Shown in pieces: positions 41,891 to 51,071 of a stretch of DNA of 64,000 nt. The translations under genes and the position numbers were made by a program. This DNA is from Cladorhizidae sp. MBARI D1340-BT2 (Eukaryota > Porifera > Demospongiae > Poecilosclerida > Cladorhizidae). A model generated the notes under the pieces. The model made no database searches and had not been told where the DNA came from. It saw nothing but the letters and a program-made list of their open reading frames with translations. Location: positions 310,001 to 374,000 of the forward strand of contig JAQNBH010000049.1 in the NCBI GenBank assembly GCA_028752905.1, written 5' to 3'. The stretch's first letter is position 1, and each line of letters starts with the position of its first letter.

Positions 41891-41954
41891 CCCTACGCGT
41901 GCGTAACGCAATAATTGAACCGCACCCTCCTTGCGGGACTATTTTTGGGACAAT
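41891..41954 (+). repeat. Left terminal inverted-repeat region of the transposon
   Basis: Starts CCCTACGCGTGCGTAACGC and continues through AATTGAAC and TTGCGGGACTAT. Aligned with the reverse complement of the right end, the blocks CCCT, TGCGT, AATTGAAC, TTGCGG and GACTAT appear in the same order with gaps between them. The right end contains one extra CGACTATAGTCG palindrome that is missing here. Confidence 0.7.
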
Positions 41955-42219
41955 ATGGCTGCTCCACGTGTTGGCGAGTGTCCTGTCTTTATGCGCCTCT
42001 ATTTCGCCTTTCTCTGTTCTTCCGGGTTCGAAAAGTTGCCTTGAAGACTCATCAAAGATTGGGGGAGAATATAAACTCTACCTTGGACTCTGGATTTTTC
42101 TTCGTGTAAAGATAAATGGTGAGCTGTAATTAGAATTGTTTAATTACTTTCTTTTTGCTTGCTTTGTGATCCGTATAGCCAGCCTTCGTTTTTAGTAATC
42201 AAGCTTTTAGTTTCTTTGG
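41955..42219 (+). other. Left subterminal region with promoter-like motifs
   Basis: This part contains several CpGs, in contrast to the satellite. It opens with CAATATGGCTGC, resembling a YY1 site of the AANATGGC type, at 41951-41962, and has an E-box CACGTG at 41965-41970. An ATG at 41955 opens only 29 codons before a stop at 42042-42044. A GGTGAGC at about 42118 resembles a splice donor. Together these look like a small promoter and first exon on the plus strand, opposite to the transposase remnant. Nothing proves transcription, and no protein is recognised. Confidence 0.3.
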
Positions 42220-42328
42220 TAGCCAGCAGTCCATCTAGATAGCGCTAGCGTCATTCATTTGTAGCTAGCAGTAGATCTAGCTAGCTAGTGTCGCTCTATC
42301 CAGCAGTAGCTCTAGCTAGCGCTAGCGT
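42220..42328. repeat. GCTAGC/CTAG-rich palindromic patch
   Basis: Clustered short palindromes and near-repeats: AGCGCTAGCG twice, CTAGCTAGCTAG, GTAGCTAGCAG and TCTAGATAGC, with AGCAGT recurring. Probably a degraded simple repeat inside the transposon. From here to 42442 nothing else is recognisable. Confidence 0.6.
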
Positions 42329-42442
42329 TTGTTTTACTGGTAGTAATTGTAGTGATACAACAGTGAACCTAGCGGGTAAATCAACTTCTTAGCTCTCATC
42401 GAAGTTCACTTGCTACATTACTTACAAGCTGTGCCTAGGTAG

Positions 42443-42997
42443 ATAACTTGCTCTATATATATATAATGAGAGAAGACGCTAGTGGCACGCCATTATAACT
42501 TGCTCTCTATATATATATAATGAGAGAGGACACTAGTGGCACGCCATCATAACTTGCTCAATATATATATATAATGAGAGAGGACACTAGTGGCAAGCCA
42601 TCATAACTTGCTCAATATATATATAATGAGAGAGGACACTAGTGGCACGCCATCATAACTTGCTCTCTTATATATATATATAATGAGAGAGGACACTAGT
42701 GGCACGCCATCATAACTTGCTCTCTATATATATATAATGAGAGAGGACACTAGTGGCACGCTATCATAACTTACTCAATATATATATCTATATACTGAGA
42801 GAGGACACTAGTGGCTCGCCATCATAACTTGCTCAATATATATATATAATGAGAGAGGACACTAGTGGCACGCCATCATAACTTGCTCAATATATATATA
42901 TAATGAGAGAGGACACTAGTGGCACGCCATCATAACTTGCTCAATATATATATATATAATGAGAGAAGACACTAGTGGCACGCCATCATAACTTGCT

Positions 42998-43032
<35 letters not shown>

Positions 43033-43696
43033 GAGAGAAAACACTAGTGGCACGCCATCATAACTTGCTCTCTCTATATATATATAATGAGAGAGGACAC
43101 TAGTGGCACGCCATTATAACTTGCTCAATATATATATATATATATATATAATGAGAGAGGACACTAGTGGCACGCCATCATAACTTGCTCTCTCTATATA
43201 TATATAATGAGAGAGGACACCAGTGGCACGCCATCATAACTTGCTCAATATATATATATATATATAATGAGAGAGGACACTAGTGGCATCTATATATATA
43301 TATATAATGAGAGAGGACACTAGTGGCACGCCATCATAACTTGCTCTCTCTCTCTATATATATATAATGAGAGAGGACACTAGTGGCACGCCATCATAAC
43401 TTGCTCAATATATATATATATATAATGAGAGAAGACACTAGTGGCACGCTATCATAACTTGCTCTCTATATATATATAATGAGAGAGGACACTAGTTGCA
43501 CGCCATCATAACTTGCTCTATATATATATATATAATGAGAGAGGACACTAGTGGCACGCCATCATAACTTGCTCTATATATATATATAATGAGAGAGGAC
43601 ACTAGTGGCACGCCATCATAACTTGCTCAATATATATATATATAATGAGAGAGGACACTAGTGGTATGCCATCATAACTTGCTCTATATATATATA
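42443..43696. repeat. Minisatellite of about 22 units with embedded (TA)n/(CT)n
   Basis: Each unit is about 50-75 bp: AACTTGCTC, a CT and/or TA tract of variable length, then ATAATGAGAGAGGACACTAG and TGGCACGCCATCAT. The constant part is well conserved, with only scattered changes (GACGCTAG, GGCAAGCC, AGTTGCAC, GGTATGCC). Length differences come mainly from the TA tract, which is longest in the unit around 42998-43031. One unit near 43280-43308 is truncated. CTC-(TA)n-ATGAGAG is a near-palindrome, as are CACTAGTG and TGGCACGCCA, so the block may form cruciforms. It stands where the transposase catalytic core would be expected. Confidence 0.95.
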
Positions 43697-44252
43697 GGTG
43701 GCTGATGAAGTCATGCTCTCTTGCTCGTTGGTGTTCGTCAAGGTGCGGCTGGTGACTTGCCAAGTACTGTTTCTCATACCGGTTCGTTTCACACCAGATA
43801 TCCTTGATGATATTGACGTGAATATTGCTCGAAAGCATCCAGAGGCTCGACCACACCTTATTAGGCCCACCAACAGAAGAACAGAAGATACCACCACCAT
43901 GCCACTTGCATCGCCTTCTTCCTCGTCTACGTCATAACCACCTCCCGCTCCATCCTCACCATGCAAACTAACATCATCCCACCCATCACATTGAACCTCA
44001 TGCCCCCCACCTTGAACCACGCATTCTTCATCTCGTATCTTAACCTCTTCACCTGGAACCTCGCCCTCTTCACCTGGAACCTCGCCCTCTTCACCTGGAA
44101 CCTCGCCCTCTTCACCTGGAACCTCGCCCTCTTCACCTGGAACCTCGCCCTCTTCACCTGGAACCTCGTGCCCTCTTCACCTGGAACCTCGCCCTCTTCA
44201 CCTGGAACCTCGTCCTCTTCACATTCATTATCAGCACCTTCATCTCCAACAT
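43697..44252 (-). pseudogene. Decayed N-terminal fragment of a piggyBac-like transposase
   Basis: On the minus strand an acidic segment comes first: EEGEVPG heptads in 44220-44051, then residues such as DVDEEEGDA at 43933-43907. After a frame change come PNKVWSS (43865-43845), ETNRYEKQY (43790-43764) and RAREHDF (43727-43707). Acidic N-termini and an ETNRYA-like motif at the start of the conserved domain (DDE_Tnp_1_7) are known features of piggyBac transposases; the match here is by eye. The catalytic aspartates lie further downstream in the family and are absent, because the frame runs into the minisatellite. Breaks: a 2-bp insertion in one heptad (44156-44178) and a frame switch between about 43907 and 43868. 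CTTTTTATTATAG just upstream of 44252 could be a splice acceptor. The TTAA ends of the host element make the assignment more likely. Confidence 0.6.
44051..44220 (-). repeat. 21-bp minisatellite coding an acidic heptad (8 units)
   Basis: Eight tandem units start at 44051, 44072, 44093, 44114, 44135, 44156, 44179 and 44200. Seven are 21 bp and the sixth is 23 bp. On the minus strand the unit reads as E-E-G-E-V-P-G; the last unit on the plus strand gives E-E-D-E-V-P-G. Because 21 is a multiple of three, copy-number change keeps the frame, but the extra 2 bp in the sixth unit break it. A partial unit precedes the array at 44043-44050. Confidence 0.92.
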
Positions 44253-44760
44253 CTATAATAAAAAGAATATTTATTGGTTATTTATATTGTTGTATTTTAT
44301 TGCTCTTGCTGTAGTAAATAACTTTCCTTCAAGGTAACCATCAAAGTCTCCATCACTCATATATATCACCATCTAGTTCATCCATGAACTTGATAAGGTC
44401 TAGGGTTCAGAGGAAAGTCTAAAATTGCTAATAATGAAATTCTTCAGGGAGGAGCTTGTGTGTAAATTTGGAGGGTGGAGTTGTGAGAGTAAGAAGGTGG
44501 AGTTCAGCAACTAGAACTGCGCAGAGCTTGCAAACAGTTGAGAGTTCAGGGTTGGGCGAGGTGAGCAAGATTGGAAAAGAGAAAGAATTTGTGAGCTGGA
44601 ATAGTCGGCGCTGCAAAAGCAAGTAAGAAGCTTAGAATGGCAAGTCAACGTAAGAAACGTCTGCTCTAGAACAAGAAGGTGCCGATCACCGCACCAAAAA
44701 ACCATGATGCGCAAAGCTAAGTTAGCGCCAATGCTCGAGATCCAACTAATAATTTAGCAA
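44253..44760. other. Right internal region of the transposon, no recognised gene
   Basis: Mixed-composition sequence between the transposase remnant and the right end. On the minus strand it would be the leader, first exon or first intron of the transposase gene. Two short minus-strand open frames (44428-44622 and 44511-44714) overlap each other and show no family resemblance, so I do not call them genes. Confidence 0.5.
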
Positions 44761-44841
44761 GGAGCGGGCGACTATAGTCGCCCTCCGCAATTACGTGAAG
44801 TTCAATTGAGGCGACTATAGTCGACAAACGCAGTTAAAGGG
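44761..44841 (-). repeat. Right terminal inverted-repeat region with CGACTATAGTCG palindromes
   Basis: Reading inward from the end: CCCTTTAACTGCGTTTG, a 12-bp palindrome CGACTATAGTCG (44812-44823), AATTGAAC, TTGCGG, then an 18-bp perfect palindrome GGGCGACTATAGTCGCCC (44766-44783). The two copies of the palindrome about 30 bp apart are candidate subterminal transposase-binding sites, by analogy with subterminal repeats in other TTAA elements. Confidence 0.72.
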
Positions 44842-44845
44842 TTAA
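44842..44845. repeat. TTAA target-site duplication, right copy
   Basis: Lies directly after the terminal GGG and is followed by GATAGGACTCTTGATACC, the continuation of the interrupted monomer. Confidence 0.93.
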
Positions 44846-45609
44846 GATAGGACTCTTGATACCAAACATCCATATATTCTGCACACTTCACTGTAATGGA
44901 CTTGCAAGATAGGTATCTCTCAGTGTTCTCTATCTTGAGCTAAACATGTTAGCTTCATAGATTCTCCACACTTCACTGAATAGACTTGATATATAGCTCT
45001 AAAGGTAGGCCTCTCTCTGTTCTCTCTCTTGATACCAAACATCCGTATATTCTGCATACATAGAATCACAAGATAGGTTTCTCTATGTGTTCTCTATCTT
45101 GATGCTAAACAGGTTAGCTTCATAGATTCTCCACACTTCACTGTATAAACTTGATATATAGCTATTAAGATAGGTCTCTCCCTGTGCTCTCTGTTGATAT
45201 CAAACATCCATAATATTCTGCACACTTCACTGTAATGGACTTGATATGATTCGAATGATAGGTTTCATTGTGTGTTCTCTATCTTGATATTTGCCCTAAT
45301 TTGGTCTACATGTTTCTCATTTTCCCCCCAAAAATCTTGTTATTTTGCCGTAAAGCTCATAACTTTTCTACACTTTACCCAAAAAAGATAATTTTTATAT
45401 CACCGGATAGCCCTTCTAATTATCTGTCTTTTGTACATGCCAAAATTTTGAGTACTCTAAGTATTAGCAAGTTATGGTGATTTGAAGTGGTAAGGTTTGC
45501 GATCTTTCCTGGCGTTTTCCAGTTGCCAAAGCGGTGGCCTGCCAGTGAAAAACCACTACATTTATTGATAATCTGTTGACATGTTGCAGATAAGGGCCTT
45601 CTCTATCAG

Positions 45610-47432
45610 TTGACAAAATCTGGGACTTTGGTCTTGTTAATTAGGGCAGTTATGAATTGTACACTTACTTGATGCTAAACATGTTAGCTTCGTAGATTAT
45701 CCACACTTCACTGAATAGACTTGATGTATAGCTATTAAGATAGGACTCTCTAAGTGCTCTCTCTTGATACCAAACATCCATATATTCTGCACACTTCACT
45801 GTAATGGACTTGCAAGATAGGTATCTCTCAGTGTTCTCTATCTTGAGCTGAACATGTTAGCTTCATAGATTCTCCACACTTCACTGAATAGACTTGATAT
45901 ATAGCTCTAAAGGTAGGCCTCTCTCTGTTCTCTCTCTTGATACCAAACATCCGTATATTCTGCATACATAGAATCACAAGATAGGTTTCTCTATGTGTTC
46001 TCTATCTTGATGCTAAACAGGTTAGCTTCATAGATTCTCCACACTTCACTGTATAAACTTGATATATAGCTATTAAGATAGGTCTCTCCCTGTGCTCTCT
46101 GTTGAAATCAAACATCCATAATATTCTGCACACTTCACTGTAATGGACTTGATATGATTCGAATGATAGGTTTCATTGTGTGTTCTCTATCTTGATATTT
46201 GCCCTAATTTGGTCTACATGTTTCTCATTTCCCCCCCAAAAATCTTGTTATTTTGCCGTAAAGCTCATAACTGTTCTACACTTTACCCAAAAAATATAAT
46301 TTTTATATCACCGAATAGCCCTTCTAATTATCTGTCTTTTGTACGTGCCAAAATTTTGAGTACTCTAAGTATTAGCAAGTTATGGTGATTTGAAGTGGTA
46401 AGGTTTGCGATCTTTCCTGGCGTTTTCCAGTTACCAAAGCGGTGGCCTGCCAGTGAAAAACCACTACATTTATTGATAATCTGTTGACATGTTGCAGATA
46501 AGGGCCTTCTCTATCAGTTGACAAAATCTGGGACTTTGGTCTTGTTAATTAGGGCAGTTATGAATTGTACTCTTACTTGATGCTAAACATGTTAGCTTCG
46601 TAGATTATCCACACTTCACTGAATAGACTTGATGTATAGCTATTAAGATAGGACTCTCTAAGTGCTCTCTCTTGATACCAAACATCCATATATTCTATAT
46701 TCTGCACACTTCACTGTAATGGACTTGCAAGATAGGTATCTCTCAGTGTTCTCTATCTTGAGCTGAACATGTTAGCTTCATAGATTCTCCACACTTCACT
46801 GAATAGACTTGATATATAGCTCTAAAGGTAGGCCTCTCTCTGTTCTCTCTCTTGATACCAAACATCCGTATATTCTGCATACATAGAATCACAAGATAGG
46901 TTTCTCTATGTGTTCTCTATCTTGATGCTAAACAGGTTAGCTTCATAGATTCTCCACACTTCACTGTATAAACTTGATATATAGCTATTAAGATAGGTCT
47001 CACCCTGTGCTCTCTGTTGATATCAAACATCCATAATATTCTGCACACTTCACTGTAATGGACTTGATATGATTCGAATGATAGGTTTCATTGTGTGTTC
47101 TCTATCTTGATATTTGCCCTAATTTGGTCTACATGTTTCTCATTTTCCCCCCAAAAATCTTGTTATTTTGCCGTAAAGCTCATAACTTTTCTACACTTTA
47201 CCCAAAAAAGATAATTTTTATATCACCGGATAGCCCTTCTAATTATCTGTCTTTTGTACGTGCCAAAATTTTGAGTACTCTAAGTATTAGCAAGTTATGG
47301 TGATTTGAAGTGGTAAGGTTTGCGATCTTTCCTGGCGTTTTCCAGTTGCCAAAGCGGTGGCCTGCCAGTGAAAAACCACTACATTTATTGATAATCTGTT
47401 GACATGTTGCAGATAAGGGCCTTCTCTATCAG
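45610..47432. repeat. Two-unit block U48-U49 (908 + 915 bp)
   Basis: U48 is an N unit with 7 C, CAGTTACC and TGTACACTTAC. U49 is a 915-bp K unit. The pair recurs as U51-U52 (48341-50163) at an offset of 2,731 bp, three units away, so U47-U49 and U50-U52 look like a tandem triplication remnant or duplication of three monomers. Confidence 0.82.
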
Positions 47433-48340
47433 TTGACAAAATCTGGGACTTTGGTCTTGTTAATTAGGGCAGTTATGAATTGTACTCTTACTTGATGCTA
47501 AACATGTTAGCTTCGTAGATTATCCACACTTCACTGAATAGACTTGATGTATAGCTATTAAGATAGGACTCTCTAAGTGCTCTCTCTTGATACCAAACAT
47601 CCATATATTCTGCACACTTCACTGTAATGGACTTGCAAGATAGGTATCTCTCAGTGTTCTCTATCTTGAGCTAAACATGTTAGCTTCATAGATTCTCCAC
47701 ACTTCACTGAATAGACTTGATATATAGCTCTAAAGGTAGGCCTCTCTCTGTTCTCTCTCTTGATACCAAACATCCGTATATTCTGCATACATAGAATCAC
47801 AAGATAGGTTTCTCTATGTGTTCTCTATCTTGATGCTAAACAGGTTAGCTTCATAGATTCTCCACACTTCACTGTATAAACTTGATATATAGCTATTAAG
47901 ATAGGTCTCTCCCTGTGCTCTCTGTTGATATCAAACATCCATAATATTCTGCACACTTCACTGTAATGGACTTGATATGATTCGAATGATAGGTTTCATT
48001 GTGTGTTCTCTATCTTGATATTTGCCCTAATTTGGTCTACATGTTTCTCATTTTCCCCCCAAAAATCTTGTTATTTTGCCGTAAAGCTCATAACTTTTCT
48101 ACACTTTACCCAAAAAAGATAATTTTTATATCACCGGATAGCCCTTCTAATTATCTGTCTTTTGTACGTGCCAAAATTTTGAGTACTCTAAGTATTAGCA
48201 AGTTATGGTGATTTGAAGTGGTAAGGTTTGCGATCTTTCCTGGCGTTTTCCAGTTGCCAAAGCGGTGGCCTGCCAGTGAAAAACCACTACATTTATTGAT
48301 AATCTGTTGACATGTTGCAGATAAGGGCCTTCTCTATCAG
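47433..48340. repeat. Monomer U50 (908 bp, mosaic type)
   Basis: K haplotype with GAGCTAAACATG, a marker otherwise found in short units, yet at full 908-bp length. By position and haplotype it is the sister of U47 but lacks both the 15-bp deletion and the transposon. Confidence 0.75.
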
Positions 48341-50163
48341 TTGACAAAATCTGGGACTTTGGTCTTGTTAATTAGGGCAGTTATGAATTGTACACTTACT
48401 TGATGCTAAACATGTTAGCTTCGTAGATTATCCACACTTCACTGAATAGACTTGATGTATAGCTATTAAGATAGGACTCTCTAAGTGCTCTCTCTTGATA
48501 CCAAACATCCATATATTCTGCACACTTCACTGTAATGGACTTGCAAGATAGGTATCTCTAAGTGTTCTCTATCTTGAGCTGAACATGTTAGCTTCATAGA
48601 TTCTCCACACTTCACTGAATAGACTTGATATATAGCTCTAAAGGTAGGCCTCTCTCTGTTCTCTCTCTTGATACCAAACATCCGTATATTCTGCATACAT
48701 AGAATCACAAGATAGGTTTCTCTATGTGTTCTCTATCTTGATGCTAAACAGGTTAGCTTCATAGATTCTCCACACTTCACTGTATAAACTTGATATATAG
48801 CTATTAAGATAGGTCTCTCCCTGTGCTCTCTGTTGAAATCAAACATCCATAATATTCTGCACACTTCACTGTAATGGACTTGATATGATTCGAATGATAG
48901 GTTTCATTGTGTGTTCTCTATCTTGATATTTGCCCTAATTTGGTCTACATGTTTCTCATTTCCCCCCCAAAAATCTTGTTATTTTGCCGTAAAGCTCATA
49001 ACTGTTCTACACTTTACCCAAAAAATATAATTTTTATATCACCGAATAGCCCTTCTAATTATCTGTCTTTTGTACGTGCCAAAATTTTGAGTACTCTAAG
49101 TATTAGCAAGTTATGGTGATTTGAAGTGGTAAGGTTTGCGATCTTTCCTGGCGTTTTCCAGTTACCAAAGCGGTGGCCTGCCAGTGAAAAACCACTACAT
49201 TTATTGATAATCTGTTGACATGTTGCAGATAAGGGCCTTCTCTATCAGTTGACAAAATCTGGGACTTTGGTCTTGTTAATTAGGGCAGTTATGAATTGTA
49301 CTCTTACTTGATGCTAAACATGTTAGCTTCGTAGATTATCCACACTTCACTGAATAGACTTGATGTATAGCTATTAAGATAGGACTCTCTAAGTGCTCTC
49401 TCTTGATACCAAACATCCATATATTCTATATTCTGCACACTTCACTGTAATGGACTTGCAAGATAGGTATCTCTCAGTGTTCTCTATCTTGAGCTGAACA
49501 TGTTAGCTTCATAGATTCTCCACACTTCACTGAATAGACTTGATATATAGCTCTAAAGGTAGGCCTCTCTCTGTTCTCTCTCTTGATACCAAACATCCGT
49601 ATATTCTGCATACATAGAATCACAAGATAGGTTTCTCTATGTGTTCTCTATCTTGATGCTAAACAGGTTAGCTTCATAGATTCTCCACACTTCACTGTAT
49701 AAACTTGATATATAGCTATTAAGATAGGTCTCACCCTGTGCTCTCTGTTGATATCAAACATCCATAATATTCTGCACACTTCACTGTAATGGACTTGATA
49801 TGATTCGAATGATAGGTTTCATTGTGTGTTCTCTATCTTGATATTTGCCCTAATTTGGTCTACATGTTTCTCATTTTCCCCCCAAAAATCTTGTTATTTT
49901 GCCGTAAAGCTCATAACTTTTCTACACTTTACCCAAAAAAGATAATTTTTATATCACCGGATAGCCCTTCTAATTATCTGTCTTTTGTACGTGCCAAAAT
50001 TTTGAGTACTCTAAGTATTAGCAAGTTATGGTGATTTGAAGTGGTAAGGTTTGCGATCTTTCCTGGCGTTTTCCAGTTGCCAAAGCGGTGGCCTGCCAGT
50101 GAAAAACCACTACATTTATTGATAATCTGTTGACATGTTGCAGATAAGGGCCTTCTCTATCAG
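48341..50163. repeat. Two-unit block U51-U52 (908 + 915 bp)
   Basis: Second copy of the U48-U49 pair. U51 has one private change (ATCTCTAAGTG for ATCTCTCAGTG near 48556), which by chance opens a 75-codon minus-strand frame at 48481-48708 that has no family resemblance. Confidence 0.82.
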
Positions 50164-51071
50164 TTGACAAAATCTGGGACTTTGGTCTTGTTAATTAGGG
50201 CAGTTATGAATTGTACTCTTACTTGATGCTAAACATGTTAGCTTCGTAGATTATCCACACTTCACTGAATAGACTTGATGTATAGCTATTAAGATAGGAC
50301 TCTCTAAGTGCTCTCTCTTGATACCAAACATCCATATATTCTGCACACTTCACTGTAATGGACTTGCAAGATAGGTATCTCTCAGTGTTCTCTATCTTGA
50401 GCTGAATATGTTAGCTTCATAGATTCTCCACACTTCACTGAATAGACTTGATATATAGCTCTAAAGGTAGGCCTCTCTCTGTTCTCTCTCTTGATACCAA
50501 ACATCCGTATATTCTGCATACATAGAATCACAAGATAGGTTTCTCTATGTGTTCTCTATCTTGATGCTAAACAGGTTAGCTTCATAGATTCTCCACACTT
50601 CACTGTATAAACTTGATATATAGCTATTAAGATAGGTCTCTCCCTGTGCTCTCTGTTGAAATCAAACATCCATAATATTCTGCACACTTCACTGTAATGG
50701 ACTTGATATGATTCGAATGATAGGTTTCATTGTGTGTTCTCTATCTTGATATTTGCCCTAATTTGGTCTACATGTTTCTCATTTTCCCCCCAAAAATCTT
50801 GTTATTTTGCCGTAAAGCTCATAACTGTTCTACACTTTACCCAAAAAATATAATTTTTATATCACCGAATAGCCCTTCTAATTATCTGTCTTTTGTACGT
50901 GCCAAAATTTTGAGTACTCTAAGTATTAGCAAGTTATGGTGATTTGAAGTGGTAAGGTTTGCGATCTTTCCTGGCGTTTTCCAGTTGCCAAAGCGGTGGC
51001 CTGCCAGTGAAAAACCACTACATTTATTGATAATCTGTTGACATGTTGCAGATAAGGGCCTTCTCTATCAG
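50164..51071. repeat. Monomer U53 (908 bp, N type)
   Basis: An N unit with 6 C and CAGTTGCC. U52-U53-U54 match U28-U29-U30 and U43-U44-U45 in type and order, a third copy of the end of higher-order blocks A and B. Confidence 0.82.

Larger units (their letters stand above)
41891..44841 (-). mobile_element. Non-autonomous piggyBac-type DNA transposon (2,951 bp)
   Basis: The element begins CCCTACGCG and ends TTAAAGGG, flanked by a 4-bp TTAA duplication. TTAA targeting together with CCC/GGG termini is the hallmark of the piggyBac superfamily. The two ends, read inward, share in the same order CCCT, TGCGT, AATTGAAC, TTGCGG and GACTAT, i.e. imperfect and gapped terminal inverted repeats. Inside are a GCTAGC-rich patch, a 22-copy minisatellite, a decayed minus-strand transposase piece and a right-hand region with subterminal palindromes. 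No intact transposase is present: a typical piggyBac transposase is roughly 550-650 residues and only about 190 codons' worth of related sequence is suggested. The strand given is that of the transposase remnant. Confidence 0.88.
41762..45609. repeat. Monomer U47, split by the transposon
   Basis: The first 129 bp of the monomer lie at 41762-41890 and the remaining 764 bp at 44846-45609. Together they make 893 bp, the length of the short class, and the right part begins with the short-class junction GGACTCTTGATACC. The insertion therefore removed no satellite sequence. U47 has a private TTTGTACATGCC. Confidence 0.93.

Noticed and set aside
43698..43937. A 79-codon plus-strand frame in the transposon
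   Set aside because: It is the antisense of the transposase remnant and of the acidic segment. It has no recognisable domain, and the minus strand explains the sequence better.
43927..44157. A minus-strand frame reading KRARFQV repeats, and the plus-strand frame reading FTWNLAL repeats
   Set aside because: Both are alternative frames of the 21-bp minisatellite. The acidic EEGEVPG frame fits the known acidic N-terminus of piggyBac transposases and the neighbouring acidic segment.
44428..44714. Two overlapping minus-strand open frames in the right part of the transposon
   Set aside because: Short, mutually overlapping, with no motif or family resemblance. They may include leader or intron sequence but cannot be supported as genes.
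48481..48708. A 75-codon minus-strand frame in U51
   Set aside because: Opened by a single private base change in one satellite copy. The same frame is closed in the other monomers and the translation looks like satellite sequence.
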